A stretch of DNA of 64,000 bases from Flavobacteriaceae bacterium GF1. Lineage in GTDB: Bacteria > Bacteroidota > Bacteroidia > Flavobacteriales > Flavobacteriaceae. Below are positions 51,374-60,441 of the stretch, one piece after another. The stretch lies in assembly GCA_009797885.1 (NCBI GenBank), contig WNKP01000001.1, forward strand, positions 868,001 to 932,000. The letters are read 5' to 3'. Both the position numbers and the translations under genes were made by a program. Position 1 is the first letter of the stretch. The number at the start of each line of letters is the position of its first letter. A model generated the notes under the pieces. It was given only the letters and a program-made list of their open reading frames with translations, ran no database searches and was not told the DNA's origin.

Positions 51374-52381
51374 TTATTCCTTTAAGACGGCAATAGCCTC
51401 CTTAATTTTCCCTTCCAGTTCTTCGGACAACTCCGGATTGTCCTCCAAAAGACCTTTAACAGCATCCCTTCCCTGCCCAAGTTTGGTGTCCCCATAACTG
51501 AACCAGGAACCACTTTTTTTAATAATTTCGTAAGAAACACCAAGATCCAGGATTTCACCAACTTTTGAAATCCCTTCACCGTACATGATATCGAATTCAG
51601 CAGTTTTAAATGGGGGAGCCACTTTGTTCTTGACTACCTTGACCCGGGTTTTATTGCCCTGTACTTCCCCATCCGTACTTTTGATTTGCGTAGATCTCCG
51701 GATATCCAGTCTCACCGAGGCATAGAACTTAAGGGCATTTCCACCGGTAGTGGTCTCGGGATTACCAAACATGACCCCAATTTTTTCCCGCAGTTGGTTG
51801 ATGAAGACCACGGTACAATGGGTCTTGCTGATGGTGGAGGTCAGTTTTCGCAATGCCTGTGACATTAAGCGGGCATGCAGGCCTACTTTGGAGTCCCCCA
51901 TTTCCCCTTCAATCTCACTTTTTGGTGTCAATGCGGCTACGGAATCAATGATAACGATATCTATGGCGCCGGAACGGATGAGGTTATCCGCAATTTCCAA
52001 GGCCTGTTCCCCATGGTCGGGTTGGGAGATGATAAGGTTATCAATATCCACCCCTAGTTTTTGGGCATAAAAACGATCAAAAGCATGTTCCGCATCAATA
52101 AAGGCCGCAATACCTCCTGCTTTTTGGGCTTCGGCTATGGCATGTAGCGTTAAGGTGGTCTTACCAGAGGATTCCGGACCGTATATTTCAATGACACGCC
52201 CTCTGGGATATCCCCCAACCCCCAGGGCGATGTCCAATCCCAGGGAGCCCGAGGGGATGACCTCGACATCTTCAATCACATGGTCCCCCATCTTCATCAC
52301 GGCACCTTTGCCATAAGTTTTGTCCAGTTTGTCCAGGGTAAGTTTTAACGCTTTGAGTTTGGCTTCTTTTTCGTTGCTCAT
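51374..52381 (-). CDS. recA: Recombinase RecA
   Basis: 335 residues. Walker A GPESSGKT (68-75), KSTDG/RSTQIKS region and the MAW-like core FVSQ...[38 protein letters not shown] are clear. It forms the strand-exchange filament and drives the SOS response. It lies after a divergent 265-base spacer with trhO. Neither lexA nor an SOS box is recognisable nearby. Confidence 0.98.
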   Translation of the reverse strand: MSNEKEAKLKALKLTLDKLDKTYGKGAVMKMGDHVIEDVEVIPSGSLGLDIALGVGGYPRGRVIEIYGPESSGKTTLTLHAIAEAQKAGGIAAFIDAEHAFDRFYAQKLGVDIDNLIISQPDHGEQALEIADNLIRSGAIDIVIIDSVAALTPKSEIEGEMGDSKVGLHARLMSQALRKLTSTISKTHCTVVFINQLREKIGVMFGNPETTTGGNALKFYASVRLDIRRSTQIKSTDGEVQGNKTRVKVVKNKVAPPFKTAEFDIMYGEGISKVGEILDLGVSYEIIKKSGSWFSYGDTKLGQGRDAVKGLLEDNPELSEELEGKIKEAIAVLKE

Positions 52382-52560
52382 GTTCTCTAAAATTAGATGA
52401 CTAAAATACCACTTATTGTCTATTTAATTGGACACACGCAACCTTTTTGGATTTGGATCCTCTATACTATAGACTAATTCAAATAATTCTCGAATGGCGG
52501 ACCATTTAGCGAACTGCCATTTGGAAAGCAAACATGAAAGGGAAAATGATATTGGTCGTA

Positions 52561-52587
52561 GGCGTCCCAAACAGGGATGCCTTTTTT
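52561..52587 (+). terminator. Orphan intrinsic terminator in the recA-trhO spacer
   Basis: GGCGTCCC (52561-52568) pairs with GGGATGCC (52574-52581), one G-U, followed by TTTTTT. No plus-strand gene ends upstream, and recA points away. A short ORF (52494-52628) runs through it but looks spurious. It may close a small RNA. Confidence 0.65.
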
Positions 52588-52594
52588 ATTTGAT

Positions 52595-52602
52595 TACCTT
52601 TG
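52595..52602 (+). promoter_or_regulatory. -7 promoter element TACCTTTG of trhO
   Basis: Exact TAnnTTTG match, 44 bases before the trhO ATG and directly downstream of the orphan terminator, so trhO is started separately. Confidence 0.45.
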
Positions 52603-52646
52603 CCAACGTTTTTGGTACAATCTTTTAACTTAATTATTGGTATAGC

Positions 52647-53678
52647 ATGCAACTGTACAATACGTTAAGTGCAAAAGAAAGGGAGCGACTTATAGAGGAA
52701 GCGGGAAAGGAACGCCTTACCATCTCTTTCTACAAATATGCACACATAGGCAATCCAGGAATTTTTCGGAATCATCTTTTTGTCCATTGGGACCAATTGG
52801 AGGTTCTTGGTCGCATTTACGTGGCCAAAGAGGGGATAAACGCGCAACTATCCGTTCCTGCAGATAATTTTATGGATTTTAAAACCCATTTGGATAGCAT
52901 TACTTTTTTGAAGGATGTCCGTTTGAACATCGCAATTGAACAGGACAATAAGTCCTTTTTAAAATTGAAGGTAAAGGTCCGCAAGAAGATTGTTGCCGAT
53001 GGCCTGGATGATGATACTTTTGATGTGACCAACAAAGGCATTCATGTGGATGCAGCACAGTTTAACGAGCTAATTGCGGATCCGGAAAGCATTGTGGTGG
53101 ATATGCGCAACCATTATGAAAGTGAAATTGGGCATTTTGAAAAAGCCATTACCCCGGACGTGGATACCTTCCGTGACTCTTTGGATAGTATAGAAGAACA
53201 ATTGGCCGAACACAAAGAGGACAAAAAGTTGGTAATGTACTGTACAGGTGGAATCCGTTGTGAAAAGGCCAGTGCCTACTATAAACACAAAGGCTTTAAA
53301 AACGTATACCAGTTGGAGGGCGGGATCATAGAATACACCCGTCAAGTACGTACCAAGGGTTTGGAGAATAAATTCAAGGGGAAGAACTTTGTTTTTGACC
53401 ATAGACGCGGGGAACGCATCTCGGAAGAGGTCATTGCCCAATGCCACCAGTGCGGGAAACCGTGTGATACCCATGTAAACTGTGCCAACGAGGCCTGCCA
53501 CCTTCTTTTTATACAATGTGACGAATGCGCAAAAAAAATGAACAATTGCTGCTCCAAACAATGTATGGAAATAGTGGCGCTTCCCTTTGAACAACAAAAA
53601 AAACTCCGCAAAGGGAAACATGCCAGCAACAAAATTTTCAAAAAAGGAAGGTCTGGGGTTCTGAAGTTTAAGAATTGA
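52647..53678 (+). CDS. trhO: tRNA uridine(34) hydroxylase, rhodanese family
   Basis: 343 residues, ordinary for TrhO. N-terminal ferredoxin-like acylphosphatase-like domain (about 20-110: SFYKYAHIGNPGIFRNHLFVHWDQLEVLGRIYVAKEGINAQ), a rhodanese domain with Cys199 in YCTGGIRC (Cys199-Cys205), and a C-terminal zinc-finger-like segment with many Cys (CHQCGKPCDTHVNCANEACHLLFIQCDEC, about 268-297). It hydroxylates U34 of some tRNAs with oxygen. Single-gene unit. Confidence 0.92.
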   Translation: MQLYNTLSAKERERLIEEAGKERLTISFYKYAHIGNPGIFRNHLFVHWDQLEVLGRIYVAKEGINAQLSVPADNFMDFKTHLDSITFLKDVRLNIAIEQDNKSFLKLKVKVRKKIVADGLDDDTFDVTNKGIHVDAAQFNELIADPESIVVDMRNHYESEIGHFEKAITPDVDTFRDSLDSIEEQLAEHKEDKKLVMYCTGGIRCEKASAYYKHKGFKNVYQLEGGIIEYTRQVRTKGLENKFKGKNFVFDHRRGERISEEVIAQCHQCGKPCDTHVNCANEACHLLFIQCDECAKKMNNCCSKQCMEIVALPFEQQKKLRKGKHASNKIFKKGRSGVLKFKN

Positions 53679-53777
53679 AATCCGGGCAGTCCTTAAATTT
53701 GGCTATCTTTACTTTTTAGTATTTACGAACCTAAATCAATGAACGGCCAAGTCGTTCACTGATTCAAGATATTTTAT

Positions 53778-54947
53778 ATGGGATGTAGCAGTTGCTCTAA
53801 CGGAAAAGACGGGCAACCGCGGGGCTGCAAGAACAATGGAACTTGCGGCACGGATGGTTGTAACAAGCTTACCGTTTTTGATTGGCTTTCCAATATGTCG
53901 CTGCCTAATGGTCAAACCCCTTTTGACTGTGTAGAGGTAAGATTTAAGAACAGCAGAAAAGAGTTTTTTAGGAATACGGACAAGCTTTCGCTTGCCATTG
54001 GTGATGTGGTGGCCACCCAGGCAAAATCTGGCCATGATGTTGGCATTGTCACCCTTACCGGGGAGTTGGTCAAGGTACAGATGAAACGTAAAAAAGTGGA
54101 TTATGGGGACAAAGGACTTCCCAGAATCTATCGAAAAGCGACACAACGCGATATTGACATCTGGCAGAAATGCAGGAATAAGGAGGAAGAGATAAAAAAG
54201 CGATCCCGTGAAATTGCCATTTCCCTGAAGCTGGAAATGAAGTTAAGTGACGTTGAATTTCAAGGGGACGGTTCCAAGGCCACATTTTATTACACCGCAG
54301 AGGACAGGGTAGATTTTAGACAGTTGATCAAGGACATGGCCAAAGCCTTTAGTATCCGAATTGAGATGCGACAAATTGGATACCGCCAGGAAGCACAAAG
54401 ACTGGGCGGAATAGGCTCTTGTGGAAGGGAGTTGTGTTGTTCCACCTGGCTAACGGATTTTAGATCGGTAAGTACGGCTTCCGCCAGATATCAGCAATTG
54501 GCCCTAAACCCCCAAAAATTGGCGGGGCAATGCGGCAAATTAAAATGCTGCCTCAACTATGAGCTGGACATGTATTTGGAAGCCCTAAAGGACTTTCCTT
54601 CGTCCGACAGTAAACTACAGACTGAAAAAGGAATGGCCTACTGCCAAAAAGTGGACATTTTTAAGGAAACCCTTTGGTTCTCCTACAGAAATGATGCATC
54701 CAATTGGCACGCCCTTAAAAAGGAACAGGTCCAGGAAATCTTGGAAATCAACAAAAAGGACAAAAAAATTGAAAGTCTGGAATACTACACTTCGGATACC
54801 GCCCTGGACGATCAGGTAACCTTTGAAAATGTTGTGGGACAGGATAGTTTAACCCGATTTGATCGCCCCAAACGAAAAAGGAACAAAAAACGCAAAAACA
54901 AAAATCCTCGAAAAAAGAACCAAAACAATTCGGTGAGAAATGCATAG
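53778..54947 (+). CDS. PSP1/RicT-like protein (YaaT family)
   Basis: 389 residues. A Cys-rich N-terminus (SCSNGKDGQPRGCKNNGTCGTDGC, Cys at 3, 6, 16, 22, 26), the PSP1 domain (about 50-270) with GIGSCGRELCCSTWL (about 215-228) and GQCGKLKCCLNYEL (about 255-268), which in RicT and relatives bind a [4Fe-4S] cluster, and a basic tail (about 365-389). In Bacillus RicT acts in mRNA maturation and phosphorelay; the Bacteroidota role is unknown. Overlaps gldH by eight bases. Confidence 0.9.
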   Translation: MGCSSCSNGKDGQPRGCKNNGTCGTDGCNKLTVFDWLSNMSLPNGQTPFDCVEVRFKNSRKEFFRNTDKLSLAIGDVVATQAKSGHDVGIVTLTGELVKVQMKRKKVDYGDKGLPRIYRKATQRDIDIWQKCRNKEEEIKKRSREIAISLKLEMKLSDVEFQGDGSKATFYYTAEDRVDFRQLIKDMAKAFSIRIEMRQIGYRQEAQRLGGIGSCGRELCCSTWLTDFRSVSTASARYQQLALNPQKLAGQCGKLKCCLNYELDMYLEALKDFPSSDSKLQTEKGMAYCQKVDIFKETLWFSYRNDASNWHALKKEQVQEILEINKKDKKIESLEYYTSDTALDDQVTFENVVGQDSLTRFDRPKRKRNKKRKNKNPRKKNQNNSVRNA

Positions 54948-55428
54948 GTATTGGTGGATAATGGTTGTTGTTGTTGTGGCTTGTATCTCCTGTAATGAAG
55001 GTTTGGTATATTCCGAATATGTACCCTTGAACAACGGGATATGGAAAAAAGGGGATACCGTGAAATTCCAATTCAAGGACTTGGATACGGTTGGCAGGCA
55101 CCATATCTTTTTGAATGTCCGAAACGACCAGCGGTACGAGTTCAGCAATCTGTTCCTAATATTGGAATTAGAGGCTCCCGACGGAAATACCAAAGTGGAT
55201 ACCCTGGAATATGAAATGGCCCTGCCCACTGGGGAATGGCTGGGAAAAGGTATGGGAAGCGTTAAGGAAAGCAAACTTTGGTACAAGGAAAACATCGATT
55301 TTAAGGATTCTGGCGTATATAAGGTGAACGTATCGCACGCGATGAGAAAGAACGGGGAAGTGGACGGACTGGATGGTTTGGAGGGAATTACGGATATCGG
55401 AATTCAAATTGAAAAAGCAAAAAACTAA
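54940..55428 (+). CDS. gldH: Gliding motility lipoprotein GldH
   Basis: 162 residues. A lipoprotein signal (MHRYWWIMVVVVVACISC, lipobox Cys18) is followed by YSEYVPLNNGIWKKGDTVKFQF, a typical GldH opening. GldH is needed for gliding in Flavobacterium johnsoniae and is often found beside ricT and a penicillin-binding protein, as here. It ends in a one-base overlap with PBP1A. Confidence 0.88.
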   Translation: MHRYWWIMVVVVVACISCNEGLVYSEYVPLNNGIWKKGDTVKFQFKDLDTVGRHHIFLNVRNDQRYEFSNLFLILELEAPDGNTKVDTLEYEMALPTGEWLGKGMGSVKESKLWYKENIDFKDSGVYKVNVSHAMRKNGEVDGLDGLEGITDIGIQIEKAKN

Positions 55429-57749
55429 TGGCGACTAAGGCTGCTCCTAAAAAAGGATTTAAAAAGTTTATCAAATGGTTCTGGATTCTCTACGGAACGG
55501 GCATTTTGGCCGGAGTGCTACTCTTTTTGTTGGCTTCTTGGGGTGTTTTTGGGGAAATGCCCACTTTTGAACGATTGGAAAATCCACAGACCAACCTTGC
55601 CACGGAAATTCTTTCTTCAGATGGGGAAACCTTGGGGAAATTCTATTTGGATGACAACCGGACCCCAGTTTCCTTTGATGAACTTCCGAATCATTTGGTC
55701 AATGCGCTGATCGCCACTGAAGATGCAAGATATTTTGATCATGCGGGTATTGATGCACGTGGAACCCTAAGGGCATTTATTTTTTTGGGGACCAAAGGGG
55801 GGGCAAGTACCATCTCACAGCAGCTATCCAAATTATTGTTTACCAAAAAGCCTTCGGGCGGCATAGGGCGACTTTTGCAAAAAGTAAAGGAGTGGGTGAT
55901 CGCCACACGTTTGGAAGAACAGTACACCAAAGAGGAAATCATACAAATGTATTTGAACCAGTATGATTTTTTGTACAATGCAGATGGCATTCGATCCGCT
56001 GCACGCATCTATTTTGGAAAGGAACCCATTGACCTTAGGACAGAAGAATCTGCCGTTTTAGTGGGAATGTTGAAAAATTCCTCCCTATTTAATCCCATAC
56101 GTCGGGAAGAACTGACCAAGAATCGCCGAAATACGGTTCTGGGACAAATGGAAAAATACGGGTATATCACCGAACAGGAAAAGGACTCCCTTCAAAACCT
56201 TCCCATGGACATCAACTTTAATCCAGAGTCGCACCGTGAAGGACTGGCAACCTATTTTAGGATGTACTTGCAACGTTGGTTGAATGATTGGGTAAAGGAG
56301 AACAAAAAACCGGACGGTTCCGAATACAACATTTATCTAGATGGCTTAAAAGTGTACACCACTATAGATTCCAGGATGCAAAAAAACGCGGAAGATGCCG
56401 TTGAAGCCCATATGAAGCGATTGCAAGCCGAATTTTTTGTCCAAAACACCCCGGAACGTAATCCAACTACCCCTTTCCTGGATCTGGAGGACTTTGAGAT
56501 AGCGAATATTATGGAGCGCGCCATGAAGAATTCTGCACGTTGGAGGGCGTTGAAGCGACAAGGCCTTTCAGAGAACGAAATACGTGCCTCCTTTAAGGAA
56601 AAGGCAGAAATGACCGTTTTTGATTGGAACAGCGATTCCTATGAGAAGGATACGGTGATGACCCCATTGGATTCCATTCGGTACTACAAAACCTTTTTGC
56701 GCACGGCCATGATGTCCATGGAACCCCAAACGGGTCATGTAAAAGCTTGGGTAGGCGGTGTGGACTACAAACACTTTCAATATGATAATGTAATTCAGGG
56801 GGCCAGGCAGGCCGGCTCTACCTTTAAACCTTTTGTGTATGCAGCGGCCATAGACCAGTTACGCTATTCCCCCTGTGATTCCCTTCCGGACACCCAATAT
56901 TGTATTGAACCCCTGAAGCACGGTAATATGGAGCAGTGGTGCCCAAAAAATTCAGATGGCAAATATTCCTTGAAAAATCGAACCTTGAAGAATGCCCTGG
57001 CAAACTCCGTCAATACCATTACTGCTCGATTGATCGATCAAGTAGGACCCGGTTCCGTGGTGGAGATTGCCAAGAACATGGGATTCACCAAAGAGATTCT
57101 GGAAGTACCATCCATTGCTTTGGGCACGGTGGATTTTAATGTGTATGAAATGGTAGGAGCCTATGGTACGTTTGCCAATCAGGGGGTATATGTGAAGCCG
57201 GTAATGATTACCCGTATAGAAGATAAAAATGGCACGGTCCTTTACGAGTACGTTCCCAGGACCAAAGATGTGCTGAGCAAGGATGTGGCCTATACCATGG
57301 TGAATCTTATGGAGGGGGTTACCGAGGGAGGTTCGGGAACACGGCTGCGCCATACATTTGCCAAAGAACAAACCGTTTACAAGGAAATTGTTACAGGATA
57401 TCCCTATGAATTCCAAAACCCCATTGCCGGAAAAACGGGAACTACCCAAAACCAAAGTGACGGGTGGTTCATGGGAATGGTGCCCAACCTGGTTACCGGG
57501 GTTTGGGTAGGCGGGGATAATCGCTCGGTCCATTTTAAGGGCCTGGCCTATGGTCAGGGAGCCTCAATGGCACTACCTATTTGGGCCTTATATATGAAGG
57601 CCAATTACGAAAATGAGGAATTGGGCATATCCATGGAAGCTTTTGAAGAGCCGGAGGAGCTGTCCATAAATGTGGACTGCACAAAAATTTTAGAGGAAAA
57701 AAAGCAGGAAACGGACACCGAGGACGACTTGGAGGATTTGGACTTTTAG
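55428..57749 (+). CDS. Penicillin-binding protein 1A (bifunctional transglycosylase/transpeptidase)
   Basis: 773 residues. Short cytoplasmic tail, one membrane helix (about 16-38), GT51 transglycosylase (about 60-240, with the catalytic Glu98 in ATEDARYFDHAG), a linker and the class A transpeptidase: Ser464-x-x-Lys467 (GSTFKPF), SVN (about 526-528) and KTGT near 671. It polymerises and cross-links peptidoglycan. The tail is acidic (EEDLEDLDF). It ends an operon trhO excluded, ricT-gldH-ponA. Confidence 0.94.
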   Translation: MATKAAPKKGFKKFIKWFWILYGTGILAGVLLFLLASWGVFGEMPTFERLENPQTNLATEILSSDGETLGKFYLDDNRTPVSFDELPNHLVNALIATEDARYFDHAGIDARGTLRAFIFLGTKGGASTISQQLSKLLFTKKPSGGIGRLLQKVKEWVIATRLEEQYTKEEIIQMYLNQYDFLYNADGIRSAARIYFGKEPIDLRTEESAVLVGMLKNSSLFNPIRREELTKNRRNTVLGQMEKYGYITEQEKDSLQNLPMDINFNPESHREGLATYFRMYLQRWLNDWVKENKKPDGSEYNIYLDGLKVYTTIDSRMQKNAEDAVEAHMKRLQAEFFVQNTPERNPTTPFLDLEDFEIANIMERAMKNSARWRALKRQGLSENEIRASFKEKAEMTVFDWNSDSYEKDTVMTPLDSIRYYKTFLRTAMMSMEPQTGHVKAWVGGVDYKHFQYDNVIQGARQAGSTFKPFVYAAAIDQLRYSPCDSLPDTQYCIEPLKHGNMEQWCPKNSDGKYSLKNRTLKNALANSVNTITARLIDQVGPGSVVEIAKNMGFTKEILEVPSIALGTVDFNVYEMVGAYGTFANQGVYVKPVMITRIEDKNGTVLYEYVPRTKDVLSKDVAYTMVNLMEGVTEGGSGTRLRHTFAKEQTVYKEIVTGYPYEFQNPIAGKTGTTQNQSDGWFMGMVPNLVTGVWVGGDNRSVHFKGLAYGQGASMALPIWALYMKANYENEELGISMEAFEEPEELSINVDCTKILEEKKQETDTEDDLEDLDF

Positions 57750-57755
57750 AAAAAT

Positions 57756-57771
57756 TGTTGTTGCAACAACA
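57756..57771. promoter_or_regulatory. 16-bp perfect palindrome upstream of scoA
   Basis: TGTTGTTGCAACAACA reads identically on both strands. It lies 47 bases before the scoA ATG. A TTG at 57755-57757 and TATATTTC at 57776-57783 (one mismatch to TAnnTTTG) lie 18 bases apart across it, so the site overlaps the predicted core promoter. Confidence 0.6.
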
Positions 57772-57817
57772 TAGCTATATTTCGTAACTTACCCCCCACG
57801 AACGCAATATACTTTTT

Positions 57818-58519
57818 ATGATTAAAAAAACCGTTTCAGGGGTTCAGGAAGCCTTAAATGGAGTACAGGACGGGATGACTTTTATGCTGGGGGGATTTGG
57901 ACTTTGCGGGATTCCCGAAAATGCAATTTCGGAATTGGTTCGGTTGGGAATTACGGATATCACTTGTATTTCGAACAATGCGGGGGTGGATGATTTTGGA
58001 CTGGGATTGTTGTTACAACAGCATCAAATTAAAAAAATGATCTCTTCCTATGTAGGGGAAAATGATGAGTTTGAACGGCAAATGCTTTCCGGGGAGTTGG
58101 AAGTGGAATTGACACCGCAGGGAACCTTGGCGGAAAAATGCAGGGCTGCCCAGGCAGGGTTCCCGGCCTTTTATACCCCGGCGGGTTATGGAACAGAAGT
58201 GGCCAATGGAAAGGAAACCCGTGAGTTCAATGGTAAAATGTATGTGTTGGAAGAGGCTTTCAAAGCGGATTTTGCCTTTGTAAAAGCCTGGAAAGGCGAT
58301 GAAGCCGGAAATTTAATTTTTAAAGGAACGGCCAGAAATTTTAATCCCTGTATGTGCGGGGCCGCGAAGATAACAGTGGCCGAAGTTGAGGAGTTGCTCC
58401 CTGCCGGAAGTTTGGACCCCAATGAAATTCACATTCCAGGAATTTTTGTGCAGCGAATTTTCCAGGGACAGCACTATGAAAAGCGAATTGAACAGCGAAC
58501 CGTTCGACAGAAGAATTGA
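57818..58519 (+). CDS. scoA: Succinyl-CoA:3-ketoacid CoA transferase, subunit A
   Basis: 233 residues. CoA transferase I alpha subunit: [19 protein letters not shown] (about 18-36), [16 protein letters not shown] and [21 protein letters not shown] (about 169-189). With subunit B it moves CoA between succinyl-CoA and acetoacetate for ketone use. A four-helix-bundle gene lies between it and scoB, an unusual split for genes that usually touch or overlap. Confidence 0.93.
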   Translation: MIKKTVSGVQEALNGVQDGMTFMLGGFGLCGIPENAISELVRLGITDITCISNNAGVDDFGLGLLLQQHQIKKMISSYVGENDEFERQMLSGELEVELTPQGTLAEKCRAAQAGFPAFYTPAGYGTEVANGKETREFNGKMYVLEEAFKADFAFVKAWKGDEAGNLIFKGTARNFNPCMCGAAKITVAEVEELLPAGSLDPNEIHIPGIFVQRIFQGQHYEKRIEQRTVRQKN

Positions 58520-58537
58520 TTGATTGGAAAATGGTTG

Positions 58538-58910
58538 AATTTGAAAATGAGAAACGATAAGAAAAATCTAATTGTAGATTTAACTTTTGAATTTTCCATA
58601 AAAATCATTGCGTTTTCTGAGGAAATCAGGGCTTTGAATCGATTTGAAATGGCTTCCCAGATATTTAGAAGTGGAACTTCTATCGGAGCAAATATTCGTG
58701 AGGCTCAAAATGCTGAAAGCAAAGCGGATTTCATACATAAATTCAAGATTTCTGCCAAAGAAGCTGATGAATTGTACTATTGGTTAAAGCTTTGTAAAGC
58801 ATCCGTATTTTATCCAAATCCGGAAGAAGGACTATTTGAGGAATTAAAGTCAATCACCCTTATTATTTCAAAAATAATAGGAACTAGTAAGCGAAGTCAA
58901 TTTTCAAATT
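58538..58910. repeat. 11-bp inverted repeat flanking the four-helix-bundle gene
   Basis: AATTTGAAAAT (58538-58548) and ATTTTCAAATT (58900-58910) are exact complements; they overlap the start and the stop of the gene at 58547-58912. AT-rich, so chance is possible. Confidence 0.4.
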
Positions 58911-58912
58911 GA
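58547..58912 (+). CDS. Four-helix-bundle protein (23S rRNA intervening-sequence protein family)
   Basis: 121 residues from ATG 58547; the frame is open back to 58520 after the scoA stop. The pattern RNDKKNLIVDLTFEFSIKIIAFSEEIRALNRFEMASQIFRSGTSIGANIREAQNAESKADFIHKFKISAKEADELYYWLKL is typical of this family, named after ORFs inside 23S rRNA intervening sequences and also met as free genes in Bacteroidota. Function unknown; possibly a pentameric RNA/DNA-binding protein. Here it lies between scoA and scoB and has no metabolic link to them. Confidence 0.87.
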   Translation: MRNDKKNLIVDLTFEFSIKIIAFSEEIRALNRFEMASQIFRSGTSIGANIREAQNAESKADFIHKFKISAKEADELYYWLKLCKASVFYPNPEEGLFEELKSITLIISKIIGTSKRSQFSN

Positions 58913-58939
58913 GTCATTATTGAATTAATACACTGATAA

Positions 58940-59593
58940 ATGCTAGACAAAAACGGAATAGCAAAACGGATTGCCAAGGAAGTCAAAGACGGCTATTATG
59001 TAAATCTTGGTATTGGAATCCCCACTTTGGTGGCCAATTTTGTCCGCAATGATATTGAGGTGGAATTTCAGAGCGAAAATGGGGTATTGGGCATGGGACC
59101 GTTTCCCTTTGAGGGGGAGGAAGATGCGGATATTATCAATGCGGGCAAGCAGACGATAACCACTTTGCCCGGAGCTTCATTTTTTGATTCAGCCACCAGT
59201 TTTGGGATGATTCGGGGCCAGCATGTGGATTTGACCATCTTGGGCGCCATGGAAGTCGCGGAAAATGGGGATATTGCCAATTGGAAAATCCCGGGAAAAA
59301 TGGTGAAAGGAATGGGCGGTGCAATGGATTTGGTCGCTTCTGCAGAAAACATTATTGTGGCCATGATGCACACCAATAAAGCAGGTCAATCCAAGCTATT
59401 AAAAAAATGCACACTTCCATTGACAGGGGTTGGCTGTGTGAAAAAAATCGTGTCCAATATGGCCGTTCTCGAAGTTAGGGATAACGCGTTCCATCTTTTG
59501 GAAAGGGCACCAGGGGTTTCCGTGGAAGAAATAAAGAAGGCAACCGAAGGAAAGTTGATTGTGGAAGGAACCATCCCGGAAATGGTACTTTAA
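58940..59593 (+). CDS. scoB: Succinyl-CoA:3-ketoacid CoA transferase, subunit B
   Basis: 217 residues. Beta subunit landmarks: the opening YYVNLGIGIPTLVANF (about 15-30), the catalytic Glu in SENGVLGMGPFP (about 47), and HVDLTILGAMEVAENGDIANW. Forms the active heterotetramer with ScoA, encoded 421 bases upstream, with the four-helix-bundle gene in between. Confidence 0.93.
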   Translation: MLDKNGIAKRIAKEVKDGYYVNLGIGIPTLVANFVRNDIEVEFQSENGVLGMGPFPFEGEEDADIINAGKQTITTLPGASFFDSATSFGMIRGQHVDLTILGAMEVAENGDIANWKIPGKMVKGMGGAMDLVASAENIIVAMMHTNKAGQSKLLKKCTLPLTGVGCVKKIVSNMAVLEVRDNAFHLLERAPGVSVEEIKKATEGKLIVEGTIPEMVL

Positions 59594-59688
59594 CGTACCA
59601 TTTATCCATAAAACCGAATCCTTGGATGCGCACACCACACGATACCTTGAGTTCACAACAAAATATTTCATAGGTAAAGCGCGTTACT

Positions 59689-59696
59689 TATATTTG
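59689..59696 (+). promoter_or_regulatory. -7 promoter element TATATTTG of a small-protein unit
   Basis: Exact TAnnTTTG match 45 bases before the ATG of the 37-codon ORF at 59742. Confidence 0.45.
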
Positions 59697-59741
59697 AAGT
59701 AAATAATTATTTCCTATTAACCTGCTTTAACCCCAAACCCG

Positions 59742-59855
59742 ATGATTACAGAATTCAATCATGAACCTGTTGCCATAGAGCAAGAAATACAGGTTTACCG
59801 TAATGATTTTTACAGCGGTTTTTTAAGGTTGGTCAAAAAGCTTTTTATGCTATAG
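59742..59855 (+). CDS. Small protein of 37 residues, function unknown
   Basis: A 37-codon ORF (MITEFNHEPVAIEQEIQVYR...) with an acidic N-terminal half and a basic, amphipathic C-terminus (FYSGFLRLVKKLFML). A -7 element lies upstream and a clear terminator downstream, so the ORF is the only coding content of a self-contained unit of about 200 bases in an otherwise empty 330-base gap. It could be a membrane-binding micropeptide. Not recognised as a family. Confidence 0.55.
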   Translation: MITEFNHEPVAIEQEIQVYRNDFYSGFLRLVKKLFML

Positions 59856-59883
59856 GCCAAACGGACACGACCAAAAAAATAGG

Positions 59884-59911
59884 AGAGTCAATTTTTATTG
59901 GCTCTTTTTTA
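59884..59911 (+). terminator. Intrinsic terminator after the small-protein ORF
   Basis: AGAGTCAAT (59884-59892) pairs with ATTGGCTCT (59897-59905), one G-U, loop TTTT, followed by a T-run. Confidence 0.75.
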
Positions 59912-59922
59912 TTTTTGGTACC

Positions 59923-60441
59923 ATGGAAATAACTTTTAGGGCGTGCGGCTTACATGATTTGGAACTACTTCAAAAAATTTCCACATCCACCTTTATGGAT
60001 GCCTTTGAAAAACAGAACGACCCCATTGATTTTCAATCCTATTTGACAAAGGCTTTTTCAAAAGAACAGCTTCAGCGAGAGCTGGAAAACGAAAATGCCC
60101 GTTTTTATTTTGTGGAAACCACCAAGGAATTGGTGGGTTATCTGAAGGTGAATACCGGACAGGCCCAAAGCGAACTCAGGGAAAGTGGGGCAATGGAACT
60201 GGAAAGGATTTATGTGATTGCCGCTTTTCAAGGAAAGGGATTGGGAAAAAGGATGTTGTCCTTTGCAGAGGAACTGGCCGTAAAAGAAGGGAAAACCTAT
60301 CTTTGGTTGGGTGTCTGGGAAAAAAACCAAGGGGCCATTCGGTTTTATACCAGAAATGGCTATCAACATTTTGGGACCCATCCCTATTATATTGGTAAGG
60401 ACAAACAAACGGATTGGTTATTAAAAAAAGAATTGAAATGA
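59923..60441 (+). CDS. GNAT family N-acetyltransferase
   Basis: 172 residues. GNAT fold: strands then the acetyl-CoA loop ERIYVIAAFQGKGLGKRMLSFAEE (about 88-110, Q/RxxGxG/A) and a final KNQGAIRFYTRNGYQHFG (about 138-155), typical of RimI-like enzymes. Substrate unknown. Its end overlaps the serine hydrolase start by four bases (ATGA). Confidence 0.9.
   Translation: MEITFRACGLHDLELLQKISTSTFMDAFEKQNDPIDFQSYLTKAFSKEQLQRELENENARFYFVETTKELVGYLKVNTGQAQSELRESGAMELERIYVIAAFQGKGLGKRMLSFAEELAVKEGKTYLWLGVWEKNQGAIRFYTRNGYQHFGTHPYYIGKDKQTDWLLKKELK

Noticed and set aside
52461-52473. TCTATA-C-TATAGA in front of recA as an SOS box
   Set aside because: It does not match a known LexA site and lies 80 bases upstream of recA; no LexA gene is in the window to support it.
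52494-52628. 44-codon ORF in the recA-trhO spacer
   Set aside because: It runs through an intrinsic terminator and the trhO -7 box, and shows no recognisable composition.
56952-57533. A 193-codon minus-strand ORF inside PBP1A
   Set aside because: It is antisense to the conserved transpeptidase motifs and shows no family features.
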